Shown here in pieces: positions 34,394 through 45,940 of a DNA stretch of 64,000 nt (position 1 is its first letter; each line of letters begins with the position of its first letter). A model generated the notes under the pieces. It searched no databases and had not been told where the DNA came from. It saw nothing but the letters and a program-made list of their open reading frames with translations. A program made the translations under genes and the position numbers. The stretch spans positions 1-64,000 of the forward strand of contig BRYA01000310.1 of assembly GCA_030267965.1 (NCBI GenBank), read 5' to 3'. The stretch comes from Triparma columacea (lineage: Eukaryota; Sar; Bolidophyceae; Parmales; Triparmaceae).

Positions 34394-37300
34394 TCAGTCT
34401 ACTATCGTCCCCCCCTTCCTCCTTCCCCTCCCCATCCTCCTCCCCCACCACTTGAACCATATCCAGTTGGCAATGAATTCCCCCGTCCTCCCCGTCCTTT
34501 CCTTATCAACTCTAATATCCTCCTTCCTTTTCTTATCAACGAAGCTGACGAAGAGTTGCGTGTGTACCATTTTGCTATTAAACTCCAACGCCGCCTTCTC
34601 AGGTTCTAAAAGCCACCCCGGGTAGAACTCAAACTCCCCCGACGTCCTGTTAAGCATGCCGTATTTCTGCCACCTGTTCCTCCCCGCTGCAATGTCCCCC
34701 CCTAGTGCTTTCATGTGTTTCCCCACTGCATTCCTAGCGCTCGCGATGGTCAGACGTTCGAGGTTAGTGCATCCCTTCTCTGCGAACTTTCTTAGGCTAG
34801 TGAGGCCTCCCTCGTCATCGTCGTCTTCGGAGGAGAGCGTGGCGAGCCTGCAGTGTAGGGCACTTAGGACTACGACGATATCGCTAGAGAGTGGTAGCAC
34901 CGCCTCGATGCCTGTTTGATGATGATGTGTGTGGAGGGGGGGGGGAGGGGGGGGGTGGAGCGTTAGTTTTTCGCCCCCTTTTCATCCCTCTCTCTATCTC
35001 CTTACCTTCTTCCTTGGTAGTTTTAACAACCCCTATATCCAAGTCCAAAATCGTCATCCCCCCCTCAACCGCCTCCCCCACCTCCCTCGTATTTTCAATC
35101 CCCTTTCCCCCCCCCTCCTTAACCATGCCCACAACAAACGGTACCGGGCTGCTTAAGAACTCCCTCATATCCCCCGGTAATAACGGTATGAATGTGCCGG
35201 CCCATGTGAAGGGTGACAGGAGTTCTAGTAGGGTGCACGCGCATGCGGACACTTCCCCTGTGTCGGTACCTAGTATTAGTACGTTCCTTTCCAGCATGAG
35301 TAGGTGTAGTAAATTCATCAATTCCCCTCCGCCTACTCGAGTTAACAAACGTACTAAACCCCACTCTTTTCCTATACTTGGTAGTGGTAGGGGTAGCTTT
35401 ATAGGGGACGCGGTACGGAGGGGTAACTGGAGCTCGAATATTGGACGTTGTTGTGAGGCTAGGTGGTACTGGTTTTGAGGGAGATTTAGGGAGGCGTGTT
35501 TTGGGGGGACGGTTGCTGAGGCGAGGATTATTGTTAGGAGCTTATGCCTCTTTGATTGTACTGGGACTTGGGATGATGGGTGGTTGAGAGAGGGGACGAG
35601 AGATACCTGAGGCGTTGAAGGTGGGGAGGTACTTTCCAAGAACGGTGCCTTGGCGGGTTGAACCGAGAGCGTCGTCTTAGCTGGTGTTGTAGTTTTAGCC
35701 GGTGTATAATCCCCCTGTTCTCTCTCCGTTCTGACTTTCCTTTTAAGCGCCGGTGTCTTTGGGTGTGGTTGTCGTTGTTGTCTGCGTGTTTTATTCTCCC
35801 CCTTCCTTTTTACCCGACCCTGCTTTTTCTTCACCTTCTCTTCCTGAGGTTGCGTGGCTGAGCCCGATGCATCATCTGAGGCATCCCCCCCCTCATCCTC
35901 CTCCTCCTCCTCTTCTTCTTCGTCTAGTATTTCACCTTCTACAAGTTGCATTAAAACGTTAAACATAAGTGCAGTATCTTCATCCCTACACCCTAGCATC
36001 ACATAGCACTTCTCGCTCAGGAACATTAGGTCATCGTAATCAGCTCCTTCGTCTATCTTGTAGTTTTCGTAGTTATTGACGTGGGAGTTGTTTTTATTCT
36101 TCCCGTCGTCTATGTTCTTGTCATATTCTTCAACTTGGTCATCCTTATATCTCCCTCCTCTTCTATCGTAATTCCTTCCATCTCCCCCCCCCGTTTCCTT
36201 CTTCCTTCTATCCCTGTCCTTTCCCTTCCCTCCTTCTTCCCTACTAGGTTTGTAATAACCTTCTATATCGTTTGTCATAATCCTAACAATCTCCCCTCCT
36301 CCTCCCCCCTTCTCTGTCCCGTTATCACCTAAATTATCGAATAGTTTAACTTGTCTAATACCTCCCCCCTCTCCTCCCTTTCCCCCTCCCGTCATCGTCT
36401 GTCCCCTTGTGTTGTTCCTTGTGTTGGTCCTTGGTACCTTCTTACTGCTAGTCATCCTAGCTTTCAAATTACTCATAAATCCCCCCCCCGTCCCCCCCGG
36501 TCCCGGTGTTCCTAATAGCGTCGCCATGCTATACCCCTGCTGTTCTTGTGTAAGGGGGCTTGGTGCAGCCCTTGTAGATTCCAACCATTCCCTCCATTTC
36601 CTAGTTTGTGGCGCTAGGTGTGTTGCTAGTGTTTTAAACGCGACCCTTTCGTTCCTTGCTTGTAGAAGTAGTTCCTTCTGTACCGTCGTTAGTTGTTTCG
36701 TTTTATTACTCGGTACTCTTATCGATACGCCTGTTAATGTCCGTCCTGCTGCGTCTGTGAATTTGAGGAGCTGGAGCTTGGGGGTGAAGAAACCTTTCAG
36801 GTTGGACGAGGAGGCCTGAGGGTAGGCTGAGGAGGGGAGGATCATGGTGGAGAGCTTAGTGGGGTAACAGAAGGGGGCGAGGGACTCGGCGGTCATGGTA
36901 GAGGAGGAGGAGGAGGAGGAGGAGGATGATGATGATCCCTCGGATCCCTGTTGATTTATTGGTCCTGTAAACGTGTCCTCAAAAGCCGCCGCCGTCGTGG
37001 GGTTAAGTAGGATCGGGTCTAAAGGTCCTCCTCCACAGGAACCCGGGACCTTCCCCCCCAGGGAGGTTTGTGTAAAGGTGGGGCTAAGGTCTAGGAGGTG
37101 GAACGCTGTGAAGCTAACGCCACCGCCGCTGCCGCCGCCTCCGGCATTGAGGGAAGCTGAGGTAACCCTTTGGAGGAAGGCATCTAAGTTAAGGTCAGGG
37201 CTTGGGGACGTGGGTCCGGGGGAGGGGGGGGAGGATGATGATGAGGATGGGGAGGAGGTGGCTGTCCCTAGGCTAAGTCTCCCGGGTAGTGAGAAGCGTG

Positions 37301-38027
37301 AGGATCCGTTCAGTGAGTATCGTGAGGATCCGTTCAGTGAGTATCGGGACGATCCGTTCAGGGAGTAGCGTGAGGACTGCGCTGACGTGCGCTTGGAGGA
37401 GTTGGGCCGGTTGTCACCGGTTCCGAAGCCGTTACGTATGGGGGTTCTATAGGGAGCGGCGGGAGGGGTATCGGGGTAGGGGGGAAGGGGGGCAAGCCAA
37501 CTGGAGCTTTCGTTGGTTGGGGGACTTCTTGAGAAACTACCCCAGGAGGGACGGCCTGATGGGGTACCGCCGGGGGGCGTTGTGGAGGTGTCGAAACACG
37601 AAGCTGGGTTGGGTGTGAACATGACCGCCTTCTTCCTTGAGGGAGTGTTGACAGTTTGGGGGGTGGTGGTGGAGAGGGGGGGAGGTGGAGGGGGAGGATC
37701 CTCGGAGCTCATTGTCCTTGATCTACCCCTGAGGGCTGATGGGGGACAGTGGGGGGGTTTCTTTTTGGTTGTTGGTTGTGTTGTTGGTTGTGGATGAGGA
37801 GGGTTTTGTTGTGAAGAAGAAGAAGAAGAAGAAGCAGAACGAAGCTTTGCATTAAGTCTATCATTCTCAGCTGCAAGTGTAGCTAATTTGAGACGAAGTT
37901 GAGTTATCTCGTCTTGAGGTTTGTGAATAAGTGTTGGTGAGTGGTTTGTGTTTGTGTTGTTTGTAATTGTTGAGTTCTCTTTTGTATTGGAAGGTTCATC
38001 GGCAATAATATTATTGAAGGGGTTCAT
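34394..38027 (-). CDS. DENN-domain protein
   Basis: Exons 38027-35006 and 34911-34394 join in phase 1 to give 1,179 residues. The first 700 residues are disordered, rich in Ser, Pro and Gly, with four copies of an octapeptide SSRYSLNG and a poly-Glu run near the middle. The cDENN core is near residues 865-960: RLLTRVGGGELMNLLHLLML, ERNVLILGTD, then LLSPFTWAGTFIPLLP and SSPVPFVVGM. Exon 2 supplies a dDENN-like end (HTQLFVSFVDKKRKED). DENN proteins are guanine-nucleotide exchange factors for Rab GTPases in membrane traffic. A clear upstream uDENN half is not seen. The gene is very G/C-homopolymer-rich. Confidence 0.78.
37298..37372. repeat. 24-bp coding tandem repeat in the DENN gene
   Basis: Units of GTGAGGATCCGTTCAGTGAG followed by TATC occur three to four times and encode the SSRYSLNG repeats on the minus strand. 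Confidence 0.9.
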
Positions 38028-38799
38028 TCTAGGTGGGGTGTGTATTGTATACTCGTATATTCTCGTATATTGAGTTAGATTTGTATTGTATATGTGAGGA
38101 TCGAGGGTGAGGGGTTCTGGGTTGAGTGTAGGGGGTGGGGGGGGGGAGAAGTCGTGTGGGAGGGTGCGAAGGGAGGTGGAAGGGTTGGGAAGAAGGTGTA
38201 TTTAGTAGTATTTGAACGTATGTTTAAGGAGATTGCAAAAAAGCAAAGAGATTCAATTTTAGCCCTCCCTCCGAACTTCCCGACTCCCATTAGACTTCCA
38301 ATTTGGACTCCAAATTCTGAGCAAATCAAAAAAGGTAAATATATCGTTATGAGACATCAAGTACCCCTTGTTTGTGTTTTACGATGTATATGTTGTACAT
38401 TTATCTCAAAAAATGTGGAAATAATTCCGTAAATAGTGACTTTTCGAGGCCTTCTTTCCTTCGCACCTTATCTTATTGATAATGCATTTCCTACTCAATT
38501 ATATCCTTCAATATCATCGTTGTTGCTCTATATATCCATTTCTATCCTCAATAACTCATGTATATATCCCTATAAGCAATATATCTCCATATAAACGTCA
38601 CTAAAGAAATATAATGAGGAGTTAATCACTTCTTTCTCGACTCTTCTTATTTAACACCTTCATTTTCAGCCTCATTTCATCAACATAATCGTAAATAAAT
38701 ACATTCACATTCATTATCACATTAACTAACTCATCACAAACACATCACTACTTCAATACAGTCATAAAACAACCCCAAAAACAACCCCAACTTCACAAA
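38028..38799. other. AT-rich intergenic region between divergent genes
   Basis: After a G-rich stretch to about 38170 the sequence becomes strongly AT-rich (38330-38790), with many ATAT motifs. It probably holds promoters of the DENN gene (38027) and the small gene at 38800. No gene is supported. Confidence 0.5.
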
Positions 38800-39162
38800 A
38801 TGTCATCTCGCTTATTAAACCCCAGTACCTTCTCATCCAACAACCATCATTACTCTCATCTCCCCTCCCCCGACCCTTCCCCCCACCATTCATCATCAGG
38901 TTTCGATCCCACAACCTATGGTTCCCCCAATTTCGGTTCCACCTTCCCTCCCGTCCGCACCCTCGCATACACCTGGTCATCCCCTTATTCCCTCCCCGTT
39001 CCCGTCCATTCCTCCACCTATTTCTCCTCCCACACATCTGGTGGCCGTGTTAGGGAGGAGGGTGGTGAGAGGTTTAGGAGGAAGTCTAAGGAGAGTGTAA
39101 CAACTTACTGGAAGACCGCATACTCTTTCCCCACCTACGTCACTAAGGGGAAGTGCGACTAA
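38800..39162 (+). CDS. Small Ser/Pro-rich protein, unknown
   Basis: A single exon encodes 120 residues: a Ser/His/Pro-rich N-terminal half and a basic C-terminal half ending TTYWKTAYSFPTYVTKGKCD. It has no signal peptide or membrane helix. The codon use resembles its neighbours, and the ATG follows an AT-rich upstream region, which favours a real gene. The closing aromatic-rich stretch looks conserved rather than random. No family is recognised. It could be a longer gene with more exons. Confidence 0.5.
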   Translation: MSSRLLNPSTFSSNNHHYSHLPSPDPSPHHSSSGFDPTTYGSPNFGSTFPPVRTLAYTWSSPYSLPVPVHSSTYFSSHTSGGRVREEGGERFRRKSKESVTTYWKTAYSFPTYVTKGKCD

Positions 39163-39516
39163 GAAGTAAGGGAAGATCAGAGGTTAGTGCCTTTCGAACG
39201 TAGTAAGGAAGGGGTTTAAGCAGCGTTGAGGGTTAGGGGGGGTTTGAAAAAAGAGAGAGGGTTTGCTAAGGATCGTAGCACGGTTCGTGTGGGGGGGAGA
39301 ACAACAAACGGAGGATAGGTGGGTTGCGTAAAGAACAGCGCCTGTTTTTTAGTTCAAGGCCCCTTTCTTTTTTCTTTGATAACGTCTCCCCTCCCTTTTC
39401 CTCCTCCCCCCCACCCTACCCCTCCCCCAACACCCTCTTTCTCCCCCCTACTCTTTTTGTCCCTTAAATATGTTCCCCCAAACCTTCCTCACTAACCCTT
39501 ATATATCCTTCCTCGT
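39163..39516. other. Convergent intergenic region
   Basis: It lies between the end of the small gene and the 3' end of homoserine dehydrogenase, and holds C- and T-rich runs near 39360-39450. Nothing else is seen. Confidence 0.5.
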
Positions 39517-41460
39517 TCAAAAAGCCTCATCCCTAAGTATAGGCATAAAGAAAGTTTCCCCCAGCGTCCATTCCTTCCCTTCTACCTCCCTCACAAACGC
39601 TTCCACCCTGCTCAATTCAACCCTGTCCGTAGTGATTACGAAAGCCGCGTCGTTCCTGTTCTTAATAGGGTTCTGCAGTATCGAGTAAATACCAATCCCG
39701 TGTTTCTCGCACAAGCTCCCGCAGTCCTTCGTGATACCGTTCTGGTCCTTGTACCTAAGCCTAATGTAGAACTTGCTCTTAAAGTCCTCCACGAACGCTG
39801 CCTCCTTCTCATCCCCGACACCGGCCGGTGCGTTGAACGGCATGGTATCCCTGTCCCCTCTAGCCGTCCTAACGATATCGTTAATACAGCTGTTAGCCGT
39901 AGGGTATCTCCCAGCCCCCTGTCCTGAGTACGTAGTGCTCCCCAAATTCTTGCTTACGACCTCCACCGCGTTCGTCGCCCCCGCGATGCTCGCTAAAACG
40001 TCGTCGTTACCTACGTAAGCCGGGCTAACGAAAGCCGCGATTTTCGTATCGCTAACCCTCTTAGCGACCGCCAGTAACTTAACGGTGCCCCCGAGCATGG
40101 CTGCGTACTCGAAGTCCTCCTTAGTTAACTCGGTTATACCCTCGCATGATATGGAAGACTCGGGGACGGATATACCGAAGGCTAGACGCATTAGTATCTT
40201 TAGCTTTGAACGGGCGTCGAAACCACCTACGTCAAGGGTGGGGTCAGCCTCGGCGTAGCCTAGATCTGAGGCACCTTTGAGACTTTTTTGGGGGGGGGGG
40301 TGAAGGGGGGGTTAGGGGGGGTTAGGGGGGGTTAGGGTTTTGTTTTGGTGTTGCCGAACCCCTCCTCCCCCCCTCCCCAAGCGTCCTTGTTGTTTATTCC
40401 ATTCCCACTCTCCCCCCCCCCCCCCCTTACCTCTCGTCGTAGCTAAGCCCTTCCTTGTCCATATTAGTAAGCATATAGTTAGTGCACCCGTTGATAATCC
40501 CCGTGATCATCTCAACCTCATCCCCGACATAGTCGCCCTTCATGCTGCTTATTATAGGGATCCCACCACAGACCGCAGCCTCGTACCTTAGTGTTGGTGG
40601 TGGTTTTGTTGAGGTTTTAGCCGACTCGGCAAGCTCGGAGAGAAGCGATTCGAGGTCGGGGAGGTAAGCTGCGATCATGGCCTTGTTTGCAGTGACGACG
40701 TTCTTGCCGTTTTTGAGTGCCGCAAAGACTGCGTCCTTGGCTAGGGTTGTTCCACCCATTACCTCGACGACGGTGTCGATTTCGGGGTCGTTTATGACGT
40801 CGTTTAAATCGTCTGTGACCACGCAACCTTGGGGGGTGGTGAAGTCGCGTGACTTTGAAAGGTCGCGGACGGCGAGGCGCGATACCTTGATCTCCGAACC
40901 TGTCAATGTGGTGAAGAGGGAGGAACGGGATGTTAGGATGGAGATTATACCACCGCCGACGGTGCCGCCGCCGATTATTCCGATTGAGGTCGTGGCAGAT
41001 AGAGATGTTTTAGGGGCACGGAGGCTGGGGGGGAGGGGGGGGAAGGGGGGAAGGGTGAGGAAGAGGTTTGAAGGAAGAAATGCTGTCGTTTTTGTTTCTG
41101 GCGCTTGAGTGGTGCGCCGAAGTGGCGAAATGTCTCGCATTCTACGTCGCGTTCAACGTTGGGTGTTTGACACTGAGTTGCTTTGCAATTGACAAGCGTT
41201 GTCAGCGTTGTAATTTCTTCTTCTAACGTTTTCATATTCGTTTCATTGGGCATATTCCGATTTATACATTGTAGTAACATCCTATCCTTGCATTTGTAAC
41301 GCCTTATCTTTCTTCAACCCTTTAAAACTCACCTTGTCGAGTAATGAGTTGGCCTTGTCGGGTTGGGTAGAACCTTCCTGGGATGTTGGAGCCCAAAGCC
41401 CGCAGTAAATGGGGCAAATAGCGCGAGTGTTAGCGCAGAGGTGAAGATGGATAGCTTCAT
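39517..41460 (-). CDS. Homoserine dehydrogenase with ACT domain, plastid-targeted
   Basis: Exons 41460-41333, 41024-40431 and 40282-39517 join in phase 2 twice to give 495 residues. The enzyme reduces aspartate semialdehyde to homoserine with NAD(P)H, on the way to threonine, isoleucine and methionine. Seen are the nucleotide loop IGIIGGGTVGGG, VVEVMGGT, NVVTANKAMIA, the core YEAAVCGGIPI and the family signature LGYAEADPTLDVGGFDA spanning the exon 2-3 junction. A C-terminal ACT-like regulatory domain begins at KFYIRLRY. Exon 1 encodes a signal peptide ending TAGFG, so the protein goes to the plastid. Unlike bacterial ThrA there is no aspartate kinase part. Confidence 0.95.
40286..40340. repeat. 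Telomere-like G-rich repeat in intron
   Basis: Three copies of GTTAGGGGGG close with GTTAGGGTTTTG, within intron 2 of homoserine dehydrogenase (on its template side). G runs could form a quadruplex. Confidence 0.8.
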
Positions 41461-41738
41461 TTCGAGGCCGTGGGAGGATTTGGGGGCAAGAGCTAGTGGG
41501 AAAGTTCAGCTTTTTCAACAAGGTTGAATTATTATTGTTGAGATCTTTTTTCTCTTTTAAAGTATATTCGTCTAGTATTATGACCCATTTGTTTCAATCC
41601 TGTCTGACTATACTTGGAAAAAGGGTAACGTACGTGCACTACTCAAAGTTCCTTGTCTTTTTTCTTATAAAATGTCACAAATGTCTTAACCTGCCCGTCG
41701 TCCCCCCCCCCCCCCCCGCGCCCGAGTCTTCTTCCCCC

Positions 41739-42938
41739 TTAAAAGGAGTTTGCTTGGATGCTGCTCTGTAGCGCCTCGATGCCCCCCTGGTGCGTGGTGC
41801 ATCCCTGGAGTAGTAGGCCGCTGGCCGCCCACATGGCCAGCCGCCCGTTCTTGATCTCCTGGACCTGGAGCCTCCTGAACTTTTCGGGTTCGGACTTGGA
41901 GAAGCCCAGGGGGTCGAGGTAGAAGTCCCCGGGGGCCCGGGAGCCGCTGGGGCGGGAGGAGGTCACGGCGATGCCGGAGATCGTCTCGATTATGGTGATT
42001 AGGATGAGGGCGAAGGCGATGTACTGGGGGTGGGCGTTCCAGAGCTGCCAGAAGGCGTCCATCTGGGACTTGTTGGTGGCCATCTCGCAACCGGGCGCAG
42101 GACTGGGATGAGGGGGATGAGGGGTTAAAAGAGATGTTGACGGGCGAGAGGGTAGTTGTATGAGGAAGGAGTTCTCCATGCTGTTCCTCTATCATCTTTG
42201 TCCTCGCCTTTCCCCCCATCCCTTTCCTTACCCAAATATCTCGACCTGAAGAATTCCTGCAACTGCGAGCATGGCTACTCTGGCGTGTTTGATCTCTGCC
42301 TCCCTTAGCCAGTAAAGGTCAATGCCAACGTCGTTAATGTTTGATAGTCCTAGTGGGTCGAATCCCACGTCTCCTGCCATTGAGCCGTCAAGGAGTGCGG
42401 GTCTGGTGTGTGAGGTGAGATGTAATTAGTGAGTGAGTGAGTGAGTGAGTGAGTGAGTGAGTGAGTGAGTGAGTGAGTGAGTGAGTGTGTGAGTGTGTGA
42501 GTGTGTGTTGTGTGAGTGTGTGTGGTAAAAATTGTAGGTATAAAGAGTAGCTTGAGGATAGTATCTTGAAATAGGTTCAAAATTGATAAATTGTCCCAAA
42601 TTGTCACAAATTGTCCTTCCTTCTCGCCAGAGATTCGCCTCAACTTTGTCTAACTTACCTGTTCATGAATGGTAGACTCGCTAATTGGATGTAATTTTGT
42701 ATGTTTTAGATGTTTATAATTGTATTAGGGTTAGTGATTGGGTTTGATGACGTAAAGGCCTTATTTTGGGTTAAAAAAAGGCACAATCCAATCTCCCTCA
42801 CCACGCGCTGACCTACTCACCTGACTTCTCAGCATTGAGAGCGACATATTTAGCTGATTTTATAGATGTAGTGATACCTGTTGGCATGAATGCTGATATG
42901 CTACTAATTAAGAGTGCGAATAATGTTAGCTTCATCAT
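41739..42938 (-). CDS. Chlorophyll a/c light-harvesting protein (FCP/LHC)
   Basis: Exons 42938-42821, 42680-42659, 42402-42232 and 42102-41739 give 224 residues, a normal FCP length. Exon 1 is a signal peptide with the ASAF-type site SISAFMP. Exon 2 is only 22 bases and encodes SLPFMN, which completes the family's conserved start (SLPFMNRP...[15 protein letters not shown]). Helix 1 holds [14 protein letters not shown], a middle helix follows [15 protein letters not shown], and helix 3 holds [10 protein letters not shown]. The chlorophyll ligands Glu and His/Asn of helices 1 and 3 are present. It is a thylakoid antenna protein. Confidence 0.95.
42429..42525. repeat. GTGA microsatellite in intron
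   Basis: About 15 tandem GTGA tetranucleotides pass into GTGTGT-rich sequence, inside intron 2 of the light-harvesting gene. Confidence 0.95.
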
Positions 42939-43292
42939 TTCAACCACCATTTCAAGAAAAACTAAGAAGAAGGACAGAAAACAGGAAAATGAAACGAAGA
43001 AAATGATTCTGCGCTTTTTTCTTTTTGCAATTTCAACGGTGTGCAGTTATTGCCTTCCCAGTGCGTCGGAGGTGTCCGAAGACAGCGCTTCTCTTGCATG
43101 GTTATTGTGGGTGGGAGGGCTTTAATATTTGTTTCTCAGATCGCCAGTGTAAAGGTGAGTGCGTTGGCATCTCACATGTCGCGGCTGCAGCCGCTCGGGA
43201 TTGTGCGTACTCAGCTCTTTGTCCTCTTTAGAAATCTGCTCCCCAAAAATCGGATTCACAAAAGAGGCGAAAGACAGGACTAAAATAGGACC
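42939..43292. promoter_or_regulatory. Divergent upstream region (354 bases)
   Basis: It lies between the light-harvesting gene (starts 42938, minus) and LEO1 (43293, plus). No conserved element is recognised. Confidence 0.35.
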
Positions 43293-44611
43293 ATGGCTGA
43301 AACACTTCCAGCGCCTCCTATAGAGCCCTCAACTGCTGATCTCTTCGGTGATGATGGTTCAGACTCAGATTCTGACGATTCCAATGCTCCCACTTCAACA
43401 AATCAGCCTGCAAATCAGCCTCCGGTTTCGGACGTTGCCCCGAATGTTGCTGAATTGAGGGTTGTTGAGACACCTCTTATTAATGACGACAACGAGAAGC
43501 TTGTTTATACAAAGGTAAGCAGCGCAGCGCAGCGAATTACTACAAGATCATACTACCAATGTACATTCCCTCACTTAACCCTCTCTCCATTCTCTCCCCA
43601 ATCTTCCAATCATCCAGCTTCCTAATGTCGTCGGTATCCAGCCTGAGCCCTTTGATCCTTCGACGTTCATGGTTGAGGAGGAGCAGGAGATGTTTGCCTA
43701 CACGAACTCCTTAGTCCGCTGGCGTTACAAGCCCTCCCCCTCCGACCCCTCCGTCCTCCTCAAGGACTCCGCGGGCTCCTACATCCCCGAGTCCAACTCC
43801 TACGTGACGACATGGTCGGACGGGTCCAGGACCCTTGAGGTGGGGGGGGAGCTGTTTGACCTGGTGGCGAGCGAGGCGAGGACCAACTACCTCATGGTCA
43901 CGCAGAGGGACGAGGAGCAGACGGTGTTACAGGGGGTGGGGCAGGTCAGGACGAAGCTCGTTCCCCGCCCGGTTAGGTGAGCCCCTGCATTTCCTAACCC
44001 TCGTGGTCCATTCTTTCGTACCTTACCCCTTATTTTTTGTTGGCCTCCCCCCCCCTAACTAACCCTCTCCCCCTTATCCCCCCCCCCTCTTTAGTTTGGA
44101 GAGTTCCGCCCACCGCTCCCTCGCCACTCGCGTTCGTGCGTCAAACATAAAGCGTTCCAGAATAATCGAGACGGTGACCGCCCGCAACCCCGAGCTCGAG
44201 AAGGAGGGCAGGGCCCGCGCGAAGGACGACGCCGTCCGCTCCAGCAGGAGGGGCGGGGGCGGGGGTAGGGGGGGGATGGGGATGGACTCCAGGTACCTGG
44301 AGGACGGGGAGGACGAGGGGGGGGGGGTTAGCTTGAAGGAGATTAGGAGGCAGGCTAGGGAGGGGGGGGTTGAGGACTTTGGGAGCNNNNNNNNNNNNNN
44401 NNNNNNNNNNNNNNNNNNNNNNNNNNNNNNNNNNNNNNNNNNNNNNNNNNNNNNNNNNGGGGGGGCTGCAGCTGCAGCTGGGGGGGGTAACGACGAGGCG
44501 GGGGAGGGGAGAGGGAGCGACGAGGACGAGGACGAGGACGACGAAGACGAGGGGGTGGTGGTTAGGAAGAAGAGGAAGGTCATGGCCTTCGATGACGACG
44601 ATGACGAGTAA
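43293..44611 (+). CDS. LEO1: PAF1-complex subunit LEO1
   Basis: Exons 43293-43514, 43618-43976 and 44095-44611; the last contains 72 undetermined bases. LEO1 is part of the PAF1 complex that travels with RNA polymerase II and supports elongation and histone modification. The acidic N-terminus (LFGDDGSDSDSDD) is typical. The core follows the family order: FDPSTF, NSLVRWRYK, SNSYVTTWSDGSRTLEVGGELFD, NYLMVTQRDEEQTVLQ, then SAHRSLATRV and NPELEKEGRARAKDD. The tail is acidic with a Lys/Arg patch (RKKRKV). The gap length in codons is uncertain, so the C-terminal frame is not secure. Confidence 0.92.
44387..44458. other. Assembly gap (72 N) in LEO1
   Basis: Undetermined bases, followed by seven G; surrounding sequence is G-homopolymer-rich and codes for Gly/Glu. 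Confidence 0.99.
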
Positions 44612-44796
44612 GGAAAGAGGGGGAGGGGGGAGGGAAAGAGAGAAATAAAGAGAGGTAGGGGAGGGGGGGATAATTGGACGTCGTTAATGAAAACGAAAGT
44701 GACAAGTCGCGCATAGTTGACGGGAAGTTGGTTTTTGATTTCAACGCGGAAAACAAAGAGAAATGTACTTTCGTCAAGTGTCGTGTCGTCTCCCAC

Positions 44797-45791
44797 CTAC
44801 ACACCATAAATCCTTTTGATACCCTCTGCGATGTTTTCCGCCTGTTTCCTGAGGTTCTCCCCCTCTCTCTTGTTCTCGTCTTCCGTGTACCCCGCCTCCT
44901 CGATCATCTTCTCGACCTGCTTTCTGTCCTCCGAGTTGAAGTAAACGGACGTCTTCGATAAGGCAAAATCATTTAGCTCTTTGCACGCCAGCTTGAGGTC
45001 TACCCAGACCTCGGAGGATGGGGTGACGAGGGGCGACGAGCGGGGGGAGGAGAGGAGGAGGGAGAGGTAGCTGGTAGGGGGGAGGGAGGAGAGGTACGAG
45101 CGGAGCCCGCCCCAGTCAGCGCTCTGGATGAACGATCTGACCTTTGTCGACAATTCAGTCGAGATTAGACTGATTAAGATGGCTGGGTCGGACGGGGGGG
45201 AGGAGGAGAGGGGGTAGTAAGAGGAGACGGAGAAGGGAGGGGGGGAGGGAGAGGAGGCAGTGCGAACTTTCTGCTGTCCGTAGTCGTCCTTTTTGGAGTG
45301 GGGAGGGGGGGAGGGAGAGGAGGCAGTGCGAACTTTCTGCTGTCCGTAGTCGTCCTTTTTGGAGTGGGGGAGAAGCAAACAAGGGAGGTGAGCGGTTTTG
45401 AGCATTTATTCACGACGATGCAACGACGCTTGCTTACCTCGTAATTTGGAATAGCGGCGTGCGAAGGTTGTACCAAGGTCGACGACGAAGCGATGATCGC
45501 GCCGAGAGTTGAAAAAATTAGCTCCCTTCTCGACTCATCACCTTCTCCGCCAAGGGCAACCTTGTCACATCTCGATCTGCACGTTTTCTCGGATTCTGTG
45601 GAAAGGTGTTCGGAGCGTTTGGTGGATCTAAGCGATGTTTCAACTCTGACGTCAGCTTCAGTTGAAGATTTGGGAACATCGATGCTGGCAGGTTTTGTTG
45701 TTTGATAATTCATCGCTGTGGGAAGGTCTACGTGATTAAACCCTAATGTGTACGGTATCAATGCGAATATGAGTGCGCGGAGGCCCATCAT
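44797..45791 (-). CDS. Thylakoid-lumen protein, PsbQ-like
   Basis: Exons 45791-45438 and 45354-44797 give 303 residues. It starts with a signal peptide (LRALIFALIPYTLGF), then a transit-like region, then a twin-Arg lumen signal (RRELIFSTLG...SHAAIPNYE), so it ends up in the thylakoid lumen. The mature part is a helix bundle with DWGGLRSYLSSLP and ending NIAEGIKRIYGV, which recalls the PsbQ/OEE3 oxygen-evolving-complex family. The match is by topology and a few helices. The start of the mature protein holds a 22-residue tandem repeat (KKDDYGQQKVRTA...PPPHS), and the intron acceptor lies inside the repeat, so two in-frame acceptors exist. Confidence 0.65.
45235..45366. repeat. 66-bp tandem duplication containing a 3' splice site
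   Basis: Two near-identical 66-base units (for example GAGGAGGCAG at 45251 and 45317) each carry an AAAAAG acceptor, at 45354 and 45288, for exon 2 of the PsbQ-like gene. Confidence 0.9.
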
Positions 45792-45940
45792 TTGACTGTC
45801 AGGTGTGCAAGTTCCGCAAATTAGAAATTTGGGGGTCACCAGGGCAAACAGATCAACTTTCCTTCTCGTTTCGCCCACATACAGTTAATTTCTTGAGAGG
45901 GTGTTCGTTCGAGGGTTCGAGAGACGTCAAGATTCACTAA
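45792..45940. promoter_or_regulatory. 149-base divergent upstream region
   Basis: It separates the PsbQ-like gene (45791) from the signal peptidase gene (45941). Position only. Confidence 0.35.

Noticed and set aside
34891..35478. Plus-strand open frame opposite the DENN gene
   Set aside because: The minus strand carries the clear cDENN motifs in the same place; the plus frame is low complexity.
40286..40340. Chromosome end
   Set aside because: The telomere-like run is short and flanked on both sides by exons of one gene, so it is internal.
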